From positions 1 to 64,000 of the forward strand of contig WFMF01000441.1 of the NCBI GenBank assembly GCA_011033025.1: a stretch of DNA of 64,000 bases, written 5' to 3'. The position numbers were made by a program, and so were the translations under genes. This document shows, one piece after another, positions 13,372-23,785 of the stretch (the stretch's first letter is position 1; every line of letters begins with the position of its first letter). The DNA is from Beroe forskalii. Its lineage: Eukaryota; Ctenophora; Nuda; Beroida; Beroidae. The notes below the pieces were generated by a model. It had not been told where the DNA came from. It saw only the letters and a program-made list of their open reading frames with translations, and did no database searches.

Positions 13372-13720
13372 AAAATCTTTCTTCAAGACATCAATCTGCA
13401 AGACTTTTCTCCAACTCCGTACTTGAACACCTACATGATTCCTTTAGGTAATGCAATGAGGAGAGCAGTAGGATCTTAATGAGTCACACCAAGATGAGTG
13501 GTGTGCAGGCATCTTCAGTCCAATACCTACCTCAGCTTTCGGGGTGTTTAAATTGCGAGAGCTTTTTATGAGGTAGGCCCCCCAGCAGTCACCCCCTGGT
13601 ACCAGGGTATAGCACCGTCAAGTGCAGTGACCACCTGCCTGAATGAATCTGAAACTTGCTCTTTGGTCTTTGTCTTTACTCCAAGCACCAAGAAATTAAG
13701 CAACACACTAAGTGAAGAGA
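13372..13720 (-). mobile_element. SINE-like repeat, copy 2
   Basis: Inverted copy of 2331-2650 with high visible identity, including the CCTGGTACCAGGG core and the TTCTTCAAGACATCAATCTG end. A short extra fragment of the same end (GATGTCTTGAAGAACGATTTC) lies at 14070-14100. Confidence 0.75.
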
Positions 13721-14139
13721 AGTAGAGGACTGGCGGATGGATATCAATTTCAAATTCAGATAGATTGTTTTCATAAAACTGTGGCTAAGGTTGGTCAATA
13801 ATAAATGCTGATATCAGTAGTTAAAGTAGTTTACAAATTTACCATTAAACGCAATTCTAGGTTTACAAAAGTGTACAATTTAATTGGGTTGAATAGAAGT
13901 GTAGTTGATTATGAAGACAGTTCCTGGCCTGGATCAACGTGAAAAAAACAAAATTGTCCATTGTCAGTATGAGAATCAGTTGTCAGAATATGTCTGAGAA
14001 AGCACTAATAAACACACTGAAATTGTGATCACCATTAGTGTACCACAATTTCACAAAATAGCTTTAATTGATGTCTTGAAGAACGATTTCTTTTCAATTC
14101 AAATGGCTTTAATATAATTTGATATAAAAACCTAGTATT

Positions 14140-14305
14140 AAGCATATGTGTGCAGAGTGCAGACTGCTCGATTGACAGAGGCCTCGATAAAGACACGCGG
14201 ATTTCCTCTGTGTGCTTCAACTTTCAATAAAATTTATTTAAAAGCACACAATTTTGTGCGTCTTTATTGAGGCCTTTTTCAATCAAGTGGTCTGCACACA
14301 TATGG
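14140..14305. mobile_element. Hairpin MITE family F2, copy 1
   Basis: Ends are inverted: CATATGTGTGCAGA at 14143 and CTGCACACATATG at 14293. Inner arms read GAGGCCTCGATAAAGAC and GTCTTTATTGAGGCC. Related copies are at 14650-14768 and 30925-31073. No coding capacity. Confidence 0.75.
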
Positions 14306-14649
14306 GTATGAGTAAAGGAGAGTAGGGCATAAATATAGGGCATAAATAAAAACCAACCTGAATTTTAAATTTATATCTGAAGTCGAAAATTTTGATAGTG
14401 AATTGTTGAAAAAGGCCTCGATAAAGTCTTAGTCTAAGTAAAATGGCCAGGGCCGGTTTAATTGACCAGGCCAGTGGCAGCCTTGCTGAGCATGGAGACT
14501 ATCCCTAGTACACTAGGCAAAGGGTGTGAACTCCTGGGTGGTGTTTTAGGTCACCTGACTGCTGGGGATATCCTGAGCTAGGAGCAGCCCACCAGTACAG
14601 GACCCCCACTGGACAGCTGAGCTGCCAACACCTGTGGCAAAGCAAAGCA

Positions 14650-14768
14650 ATGCTTGCCTCAATAAAGATGCATGACCGAATTCATATAGAAAGTTGAAGC
14701 ACGCAGAGGAAATCTGTGCATCTTCATTGAGGCCTCTTTCAATCGAGCAGTCTGCACACATATGCATA
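14650..14768. mobile_element. Hairpin MITE family F2, copy 2 (partial)
   Basis: Shares GAAAGTTGAAGC, GAGGCCTCTTTCAATCGAG and CTGCACACATATG with 14140-14305. Its left end is truncated. Confidence 0.65.
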
Positions 14769-15245
14769 ACCAACGAAGTTCTATTTTCCTCTCAGCTCCT
14801 TCATTTAAAAGCTCCTTCATAATAAATAGCTCCTTCATAAAATTGAATAATTGATTTTGCTGCTCATAACTTTTGATCTGATTGGAATTTTTCCATGTGG
14901 TAAAAAGTATCGAATCAATTTGAATGGTAGTGTAAAAAAATTGTGAACAGGGTGCTGCATAACAGTGCCACGTGAGCTGTGTGTTTGCAGGCCCGGTGGG
15001 CCTGCTAGCATACAATGAATTAAACAAATGAAATTTATCCATATTTTTAGTAGATATTTTTGTAGATATTTTTCAAAGTCAAATGGCAAAATGAATGCTT
15101 TGCCAATTTTTTTTTCTCAGCACTATTTCCATTAAGGTTTTTGCACAGGCCACAGAACCATTCTAGGCCAGATTTAAGAAAAAGCCACAAAAACAGGCCA
15201 CTTAAGCCGCGAAAACACACCTTGTTGGCCTTTACTAAGTTGGCC

Positions 15246-15481
15246 TTTTTTATCAAGCCTTATATGGATGAAATGGAATCATTTTTGAACCATTTTAAGG
15301 GACCCCTTGAACATAAAATTTTCAATTGAGGATTTTTGCCTTGAGATAACTGTCTTGAGATAATTATCTCAAGACAGTTATCTCAAGGCAAAAATCCTCA
15401 ATTGAAAATTTTATGTTCAAGGGGTCCCTTAAAATGGTTCAAAAATGATTCCATTTCATCCATATAAGGCTGGATAAAAAA
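15246..15481. repeat. Near-perfect 236-bp palindrome
   Basis: The left arm (TTTTATCAAGCCTTATATGG onward) is repeated as its reverse complement to 15481, with almost no mismatches and no spacer. The centre is near 15363. Apex words are GAGATAACTGTCTTGAGATA. A long hairpin could form from either strand. Confidence 0.92.
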
Positions 15482-15680
15482 GTCCTTCAATGCAATTCAT
15501 TTGGTAAAAATGGGTTAAAGCAGTTATCTCAACTCTCAAGGCAGTTATCTCAAAACAGTTATCTACTTATCTAATCTCAAGGCAGTTTAAACTGCCTTGA
15601 GATTAGATAACTGTTTTGAGATAACTGCCTTGAGATAACTGATTTAACCCATTTTTACCAAATGAATTGCATTGAAGGAC
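15482..15680. repeat. Second adjacent palindrome, about 200 bp
   Basis: Arms begin GTCCTTCAATGCAATTCATT and meet near 15581 at GGCAGTTTAAACTGCC. The central words (CTCAAGGCAGTTATCTCAA) resemble the apex of the neighbouring palindrome, so the two are related. Confidence 0.9.
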
Positions 15681-15717
15681 TTCAGACTTGTCCTAAGCTA
15701 CGTTGTAGGACCAATTT

Positions 15718-15905
15718 TGGGCGCGCAAGCGCGCGTGTTTCGAAAAAAGGCGCGCGTGTTTCAAAGAAAGGCACGCGTGACGCGCGTGTTTCGAAGAAAG
15801 GCGCGCGTGACGCGCGTGTTTCGAAGAAAGGCGCGCGTGACGCGCGTGTTTCGAAGAAAAGGCGCGCGTGACGCGCGTGTTTCGAAGAAAAGGCGCGCGC
15901 GGCGC
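15718..15905. repeat. CG-rich 30-bp minisatellite
   Basis: About five units of GCGCGCGTGACGCGCGTG plus TTTCGAAGAAAG in tandem. The first two units are shortened. It gives Arg/Val-rich open frames in several phases on both strands, none of which I take as coding. Confidence 0.92.
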
Positions 15906-15973
15906 GAACAAACAGGGGCACATAGCATGTGACAACAGCCGCTTATGAATGGCACTGGAGTGAAATGGTGCTA

Positions 15974-16139
15974 AGGGATCGTTCACATATTACGTAATCA
16001 CCTAGGGGGAGGGAGGGGGTTTCCAAATGATTACGTTACATGTTATTGTAACAAATACAACTACTGTAAACTTGATTACGAGGGGGAGGGGGGGTTAAAA
16101 TCGGCCGAAAATTGATTACGTAATATGTGAACGATCCCT
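15974..16139. mobile_element. MITE with AGGGATCGTTCACATATTAC inverted ends
   Basis: A terminal inverted repeat of about 27 bp (AGGGATCGTTCACATATTAC, then GTAATCA) flanks a 110-bp core with two G-rich blocks. Total length is 166 bp with no coding capacity. Flanking bases permit a TA target duplication, but this is ambiguous. Confidence 0.85.
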
Positions 16140-16171
16140 AAATAATTTTAAACATTTGATATTGATCAATT

Positions 16172-16366
16172 GGTTCCTAAGCCCGCATAGGTGAGTGTAC
16201 GCGCCGCGCGCTTCCCTATGGGGAAGCGCGCCGCGCGAGCCACACAGGGATATACGTGTTTAGCTTCCTAAGCCCGCATAGGTGTGTGTACGCGCCGCGC
16301 GCTTCCCTACGGGACACTGGGGAAGCGCGCCGCGTGAGCCACACAGGGATATACGTGTTTAGCAAG
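16172..16366. repeat. GC-rich dispersed repeat, two further units
   Basis: Two units of the 241-470 repeat, each with CCTAAGCCCGCATAGGTG and an internal palindrome (CGCGCGCTTCCC and GGGAAGCGCGCCGCG), ending in GGGATATACGTGTTTAGC. Confidence 0.8.
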
Positions 16367-16439
16367 TGTTTAGCAAATCAATTGGGTATGAGATTTGAGA
16401 TGGTTTTATACCATTATGCTTACTTTACATATTTGAATT

Positions 16440-16790
16440 AAAAAGAAATCTTTCTTCCAGACATCAATCTGCAAGACCTTTTCTCCAACTCCTTACTTGA
16501 ACACCAACATGATCCCCTTAGGTAATGCAATGAGGAGAGCAGTAGGATTCAAGTGAGTCACACCAAGATGAGTGGTGTGTAGGCATCATCAGTTCAATAC
16601 CTACCTCTGCTTTCGGGGTATTTAAATTGCAAGAGCTTTTTATGAGGTAGGCCCCCAGCAGTCACCCCCTGGCATGGTACCATCTGCCTGAATGAGACTG
16701 AAAATTGCTCTTTGGTATTTGCCTTTACTCCAAGCATCAAGAAATTAAGGAACACACTTAGTGCAGAGAAGTAAAGGACCAGTGGATGGA
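16440..16790 (-). mobile_element. SINE-like repeat, copy 3
   Basis: Third copy of the 2331-2650 repeat, inverted. It is more diverged than 13372-13720 and lacks part of the CCTGGTACCAGGG region. Confidence 0.75.
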
Positions 16791-17733
16791 TCAGGGTATA
16801 TTTGTGACCTTTTAGGTTGCACATTAATTAAATTAATGAGAGTGCCATGAATCCTTGATAAAATTGAAGGGAATGCCAGTTATCTGATACGCAAGGAAAA
16901 ATTTAACAAGTATCTTATGGAAAACCCCTTTGTTGCTAAAAGGAAAGGTTTTAATACTTTTTCTCATAATGGGTAATTAATATTATTATGTCTCTGTGTT
17001 TTTTATTCATTTTTTAGTTTTAACCATAATTTTGTTTTCAGAGTCTTAAATTATTTCTAATTTTTTATGTATATATTTTGGTGAAACTTAACTTTTAATT
17101 CATAACAAACTCATGTTTGTCAGGGCACTATATCATAGTGCAACTTATTGTATTATTTAAACTGAATATTGAGAGTACCTTGTAGAGGTACATGACGTGA
17201 AAAAGGATGATGAAGAGCAAGTTTGTTCTATTTGTGTTGTATTCATTACAAAACTATTATCTTATCTTATCTTATCCTGATCCAATACCTCATCTTGAGA
17301 GATGACTCTTCTGAAAACAAGAATGTTAATGATAATAATAACAATCTTGCAATAAAAAATCTTGCTATTGGTGTTTTACAATTGGTAACCCCTTTGTTCA
17401 AATCATGAGCAATGAAATTCGACATGCTAATAAAACTAATTACAGAAGTTAATCATTTCTCGTTTGATGAAGTCTATCCCAAAGTGTTGTTCTGAACAGG
17501 ACTTAAATATTTGTTTTGATTCCAGTCATTAAAATCTTCAATCTTTTATATTGAATGACTTGACACCAAGTTTAATTAACTTATTACAATTTTTCCTTCT
17601 TGAAGTTAATTGATGATGATAATTTTATCTTACTGATTACAAGTTATGCTCGAAGTGATGGTGACTTAGAAGATGGATACCTTAATTTGAGCAATGAAGT
17701 GATCACCCAGTCTTACTAAAGTACTAATTTGCA
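16791..17733. other. 5' flank of the MFS gene
   Basis: AT-rich, with no recognised exon and no repeat beyond TCTTATC triplication near 17260. It may include the 5' UTR of the gene starting at 17734. Confidence 0.35.
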
Positions 17734-19183
17734 ATGGGAGATGAAGAACCTCTGCTTTCTGGCAATTTGAGAACAACATATTTTGTATTTATTGTGCTGA
17801 CAATATCACTCTCTCGGTAATTTTATCTTCTATTCTATTATGATTAAAATTTCTAAAAACAATTTAAATTTTATTAAGCAGGTAAGTACTACATGACTAT
17901 GTTATTCAGAAGGGGTTCCTTTTCTTTGAAGTGATTTCAACTTAATTTGATTTTCAGCTATTCATTTAAAGAATGCTGCAAATTAAACCTTAATAATGCT
18001 AAACTAAGTTTTCCTATCATAGATGTAACATTAAAAAACATTGTATTTTGTCTTATTAGTTTTTTTTTTCAATTCACATAAATCATTGAATTGAATCAAA
18101 TTATTCAGATTATTTTGAGGTTCTACTGAAGTCATACAAACTTGTCTTTTCTATAATTATCATTTTCCTGGCATTGTCAGAGTCATTATTAGAATCAGGA
18201 AACACTGATGAAGCAATTCTATATCATTTTATGGGAAATAGTTTTTGTGCCTCACAACCATAGACTTCATATCATATAAGCATATAGCTTAAGGACTTCC
18301 TCTCACTCTACCTTCACACAAATGTTCAAGTCTGGATTAGGCTACTGGGTAAGGACTAAGGTAAGGTTCTATTAACAATTCATACATTGTATTATACTCA
18401 TTTCAGAGTTCTCTATGGATATGATAGAGGGGCAATTGGTGGGGCATCAATTGGGTTACTCAATGATGGTTTGCTCAATACACATCAATATGCTGTAAGT
18501 TGATATTACCAATACTTTTATTCTCATGTCATATGCAGATTTCCTTTAAGCTCTTTAATGGACTAAAGTTTGCTACTTCACGATGAGATATACCTTAGTA
18601 CAGTACAGAAAATTTATTCATTGGATAAATTTTGCAACATACCTACAGACATTTATTTTTCATGAATGAATGAATCCACAGTAAAATACTGGAAATATAT
18701 TTTGAAAATGGTAATAGGACAATAAAAATACATACCACTAATCATTCAATTACGTGAAAGAAAATGCAATGGATAAGTTGGGTATTTTCTTAATAGGTGA
18801 TATTTGTTTTCCTTCCTATAACTCCATGATGAAAATGAAACAAAATATGAAACAAAATATAAAGTAGGTACCTATCTCATAGATTTTATAAGCATGAAAT
18901 TTATACAATATTTTAAGCTCAAAAAACATTCATATTCACATCCCACAGGTCCTTGTTAGTCTCCCTATATTTGCAAGTGTCGCTGGCTGTATTGTTGCAG
19001 GCATACTACAGAGCAGATTCGGTAGAAAGCTTGCCCTCATTATTTCTACATTGGCATACTGTGTGGGAATAGTCTTTGTTATTGTTTTTAAAGATCCATC
19101 CTTTTATACCCTTCTTTTTGGAAGAATACTTTCAAATATCGCGTTTGGTGAGTTTTTATTTCAATTTACTTATTACCTCAGTT

Positions 19184-19327
19184 AAAGGGGCAGTTCAAAC
19201 TGCACTTTACCTGTATTTTGTGTTTGCAGCAGAAGCTTGCGTGATGTACATGTCTGTATGCCAAGCAAACATAAGCTGCATACACAAAAGACATACAAAC
19301 TTCAATTCTAAATTTTGAACTGTCACT
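19184..19327. mobile_element. Hairpin MITE family F3, copy 1
   Basis: Lies in an intron of the MFS gene. It has GGGGCAGTTCAAACTGCAC at the left and TTTTGAACTGTCAC at the right. The inner motif is CACAAAAGACATACAAAC. Related to 30192-30306, with a half copy near 21595-21655. Confidence 0.6.
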
Positions 19328-19964
19328 ACAATACTACCGAAGTAATAAGTGCTACAATGTAATGAAATAAATTGGAACATTTCTTACATTTCTTGTTAAT
19401 TAGATTTGAAATCATGAAGCTTATGGCAAACTATATGCATATGGTATTTAATGTGTACTGATTTTTATTTTCTCTGCTACCAGGTATGGCCAACAACACA
19501 TCTCTGGTTTATGTTATTGAAATAACACCAAGCATATACCGTGGTATTGTCCTTGTAAATACACTTGCTGTTCCATTTGGGAACAGTGTGTCAGGATTGA
19601 TAAACTTGGCTATCTCGAAACTCGAGGCAGTGACTGTTGAAGAGTAAATTAGATACTTTATCAATGTACACTATGGACTCGAATAAACTTCAACTTTCAA
19701 TACTTATAATACAATAATTTTGCTCATCAGTCAAACGTGACTCTTGAAGGGATAGTAAAAAGGGTCAAGGTGAAAAGAACTAAGTGCAGCTCTTTTTGGT
19801 ACATAATTGAAAAAAAACTTTCACTTTTCCATAAGATTTTAAATTAGAGTGGGGGGGGGCCAACCCCCTCAATTTTGAATATCAAAAATCGCTTAATAGG
19901 GTTTTTAATTTTGGGGGTTTTAGGGGGTTTTAGGGGCTTAATTCTTAGTGAAAAAGGGGAATTT

Positions 19965-20760
19965 TTTTCTCAAATGGTACCATTTTGTTCTGATTTTTTG
20001 CACCATTTCAAATGGTACCATTTTGGTCAGGGGATTTTTGGCGATTTTAGAAATGGTACCATTTTTGTTTCTGTTTTGGTACCATTTTTGTTTATAATTT
20101 TTGGGAAATTTTGAAATGGCATTTTGTTTCTGATTTTCAGCATCTTTTCAAAATGGTACCATTTTGTTTCCATTTTTTGCTCTTTTGTTCTGATTTTTTG
20201 CTCCATTTCAAAATGGTACCATTTTGCTTCCTGATTTTTTGCACCATTTCAAAATGGTGCCATTTTTGTCGTGATTTTATGAATTTTAGAAATACCATTT
20301 TTTGTTTCCGGTTTTTGGTACCATTTTGTTTATAATTTTTTGGAACTTTTATGAAATGGTACCATTTTGTTTCTGATTTTCAGCATCTTTTTCAAATGGT
20401 ACCATTTTGTTTCGATTTTGCACCCTTTCGAAATGGTACCATTTTTGTTTCTGATTTTCAGCATCTTTTAAATGGTACCATTTGTTTCTGATTTTTGCAC
20501 CTTCGAAATGGTACCATTTGTGTTCTTGATTTTTTGCACCATTTCAAAATGGTTCCATTTTTGGTCGTGATTTTGGCGATTTTTGGAATTGGTTCCATTT
20601 TTGTTTCCGGTTTTTGGTACCATTTTGTTTATAATTTTGGAACTTTTATGAAATGGTACCATTTTGTTGATTTTCAGCATCTCTTTTTTCAAATGGTACC
20701 TTTTTTATTCGTGATTTTTGGCAACTTTTCAAAATGGTAATTTTTGTTTTTCATTTGGTG
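19965..20760. repeat. AAATGGTACCATTTTTG minisatellite array
   Basis: About a dozen diverged units of roughly 50-70 bp, each centred on the palindrome AAATGGTACCATTT and followed by TTGTTTCTGATTTT. It lies in an MFS intron, flanked by GGGGGTTTTAGGGG sequences. Diverged copies of the core recur at 48520-48760, 56280-56360 and 62100-62345. Open frames rich in WYHF and MVPF come from this repeat. Confidence 0.9.
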
Positions 20761-21199
20761 TTTTTGAAATCATACTAAAATAATTTTGCTGTCGATAGGG
20801 GTTTAATTTGGGGGTTTAATTTTGCTGTCGATAGGGGGTTTAATTTTAGGGTTTAATTTAACCCCTGGTGGATATAACAAATTTCCAATAGGGCCTTTTA
20901 TTTTGGGGTGCCCCCCCCCAGAGTTGACAAAATATGTGTCATTTATTGCGCATTAATAACATAACTTCATCTTGATGATAACCTTACAACCCCTATTACA
21001 GGCTGATGCTAACAATATGTCTGGTTCCAGAATTGCAGCTGCTCATTCTAATACCACCCTAATGTCATATGTCAATATTTGATCAAGGTTGGTATTTGAA
21101 TCTATAGTTTAAAAGCTGTAGAATAGGGAACAGAGATTCATTATAAGCTAGGTTTATTTGGATAGATATAAGATAATTCGATCCATATATAGGTAATGT

Positions 21200-21566
21200 T
21201 ACCTTATTGGCCCTCATTTAACCGGCCCTTAAGGACAAAGACAACTTAAAATTCTTGTCCAAATGGCCGGTTTAAAAAATGGCCAGTTAAAGAGGGCCAA
21301 TTTAAAGGCCAGTTGATTTAGGCCAAATGAAACTTTTATTACAGTTCAATTCATTTGACCGTCATTATATAACACAGACAATGACCTAAATCATGATATA
21401 GACCAGTATTTGAGTTTTTTGATGTAATTTACTTGGTATTATGTTGTTTTTTTTTGACTAAAATTCCTTGGTTGGTTACTGCTTGAAAATTTTTTCTATA
21501 GGCTGGTTAAAAAGGGCCACTAATAACTATTAATAAAGGCCAGGTTGAATAAAAGCCAATAAGGTA
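21200..21566. mobile_element. MITE with TACCTTATTGGC ends
   Basis: Left end TACCTTATTGGCC and right end GGCCA...GCCAATAAGGTA are inverted. The interior carries repeated GGCCGGTTTAAA and GGCCAGTTAAAGAGGGCC. Length is 367 bp with no open frame of note. Confidence 0.7.
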
Positions 21567-23222
21567 TAGACATGTTATTTATATCTCAAGCGTTCAAAAT
21601 GTACGCTGCACACACAAAAGAAGCCAAAAAATGCAGTTTGGACTGCCACTGTAAATGCTTTAATGGTATTTTTCTGAGTATTTCCCTTTCAATTTCAATC
21701 AGGAAAATTGGAAAAGAGTAGATCCGAAGCAGCTAAGTTATACAATAGCTTGAGTAACACACAATATAAAGATCTACTGGAAATAGCTGGAGACAACCAG
21801 AGATAGCACGTCAACCAGATCGGAAGTGTAGCTAGATGATAAATTTATTGATATTGTAGAACCTACCTATTTCCTAAAAAGTGAATTTTATAGAACTCTG
21901 CGTATACTGTACACTACAGTGTACGCCCTTATTTCAGTGTTAGATTTATTATAATTATCCATCAACTAATCAATGCTTTGGTTGAAGTCAATCAGAATAT
22001 AATATGGACTAATTAAATCTTACTTGCTGCTGCAGACAGAAAATGCAGTCGCAATCAACAGAGGTTCTATCAGAAGGAGATAACCATGTAGTTGCACTGA
22101 TCTTGATTGGTCAACTTTCGGTTTCACTGCTGTGTGGTAACACCCCAAGCAAGGTCACTGGTCCAATCGATATCAAATATCCTCTGGCAGATAAAGATTT
22201 TCAACGAATAATGTATAGATACAAACTGTTCCTTTATCTAATGACCAGCTATTATATCCCTCTATAGGGGCCTCATGTTGCAATGAGGCAGCCGTTTCAA
22301 TACCGTATTACACCATCCAAGGTGGACTCGAAACTCGAATGCTCATTAGTACAATAATTGGTATTGACAGGGAGAATGTAGAGAAGTGTAAATTAGTGCA
22401 ACATGGCCACTTCTGTGGTCTTATGATACTGTACTGGCAACCACGACCTGTGTGAAAGTACTCTAATTGCTCAAGTACTTTCACCACTGAGTGATGTAAT
22501 AAAGAAACTGCTGAATCACGAATATGCCGTTTAGAACCTTCTATATTCCTACATCCTTATATCTTTCGACAGGATAGTTTTGCCAATAACATTCCAAATG
22601 AGCGATTTTTATCAGATATCTTGATTTTTCAAAAGATTAAAATTGAAATGAAATGAACTTCTCAGCTACTACGCAGTGGAGATTGCACAGACAAGTGGTA
22701 TCGGGGATGGAAATGATGCCACTGCAGCCTTTGCTGTCAGTGAAACCGTATTTGTCACCAATTTCATAGGTCAGCTATAGTCCTTCCCATGTAATAATAT
22801 CAAGAGCTGATGTTTACCAGTTGTTCAGGTTATTGCACAGTTTTAAACCTATCTTGTTGCTCAGTTTATTGCTCACTTTCATACCTACACTACCTGCGAT
22901 GCACAGTTTATATTGCAGGTTTCCTTAAGACTGAGCCCAAAGCTGGGACTTGAAAAGAGTGAGTAAGAGCATGTATTTTCAGGAGTTCTGATATCCATGT
23001 TTTTGGTAGAGACGCTTGGGAGGAGAAAGGATTTTTAATGATTTGAACAGTATTAACGATTGAAATACGGCATACGCATTACATTGAGTCAAATTCTATA
23101 ATCTCATTTACGGAAACCTTCATCAGGTTCCATCGTATGAATTCAATCTGAATACTGAGTTGTGTCCAAGGATTCAAAAAAGAACTGATTCTTGATTGCA
23201 TTTTACAAGTTCAAATTCTTGA

Positions 23223-23711
23223 TCACAACTTACACGATTCAAATTGATCATCTTTTAAGTTGCAATGATTTAGAACTACTCTCCATACTGAGCTATGATA
23301 TGTATCAGAAATAGAGCCCGCCTCGACATTCTCCTCTCCTTGAGATGTACTTCTCATCCCACTCGGAGTTACAATAAATTCCACGACACCCAGCACTTCA
23401 CCTCCAAACATCATGTCTCCTCCAATCCTGCACGAAGTGACAACAGAGGATGCAATGAGACGCACTGGATGAACAGTAGATACCACTCTACCAAGTCTTC
23501 TAATCCGACCTATAACTTGGATAGGCCCAGTGTAGCCAGGGACTGGACAGTGCATCCGATGATGAGCATTCCCATCTTCTGCTTCATGCTCGGTGAGCTC
23601 ACTGAGCGTTAGTTTCTGATTTTTAAATTGCTGTGGGCCATAAAGCTGTTCAATATCAGTAAATTTCACTGTGAATTTCTGACCTGCAATCAATTTTTTT
23701 GTCAACACCAA
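23223..23711 (-). CDS. Unrecognised single-exon frame, 162 residues
   Basis: A minus-strand frame begins MVLTKKLIAGQKFTVKF and contains HCPVPGYTGPIQVIGRIRRL followed by many Val residues. The alternating hydrophobic pattern could be a small beta-barrel, but I recognise no family. It sits between the last MFS fragment and the first visible SURF1 exon, on the opposite strand to both. A 105-codon frame overlaps it on the plus strand. There is no clear splice or start evidence. It may be a chance frame. Confidence 0.3.
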   Translation of the reverse strand: MVLTKKLIAGQKFTVKFTDIEQLYGPQQFKNQKLTLSELTEHEAEDGNAHHRMHCPVPGYTGPIQVIGRIRRLGRVVSTVHPVRLIASSVVTSCRIGGDMMFGGEVLGVVEFIVTPSGMRSTSQGEENVEAGSISDTYHSSVWRVVLNHCNLKDDQFESCKL

Positions 23712-23785
23712 AATATCCTAATTATCCTTTGCCACTTGTTGACGTACTCGTATACCCTTCTCATCTGAAACTTCCTGAAATCCAG

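Larger units (their letters stand above)
17734..23038 (+). pseudogene. Sugar-porter-like MFS transporter, broken in its second half
   Basis: MFS sugar porters move hexoses across membranes with 12 helices. Exons 17734-17816, 18407-18494, 18949-19147, 19484-19643 and 21002-21087 join in phase. They show an MGDEEPLL start, the GYDRGAIGGA signature, the RFGRK loop motif and VYVIEITPSIYRG. In exon 5 a TAA replaces the Glu of the family's PES motif. Further pieces align with the family: 21703 (GKLEKSRSEAAKLYNS, then TAG at 21804), about 22040-22153 (ALILIGQLSVSLL), 22666-22769 (YYAVEIAQTSG) and 22983 (MFLVETLGRR, then TAA at 23036). These last joins do not keep one frame. It may be a recent pseudogene, a truncated but expressed protein, or partly mis-assembled. 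Nothing after helix 8 is seen. Confidence 0.65.

Noticed and set aside
15662..15986. Five overlapping open frames rich in Arg, Val, Ala and Phe
   Set aside because: They follow the 30-bp CG-rich minisatellite in several phases and both strands, as expected for a repeat whose unit length is a multiple of three.
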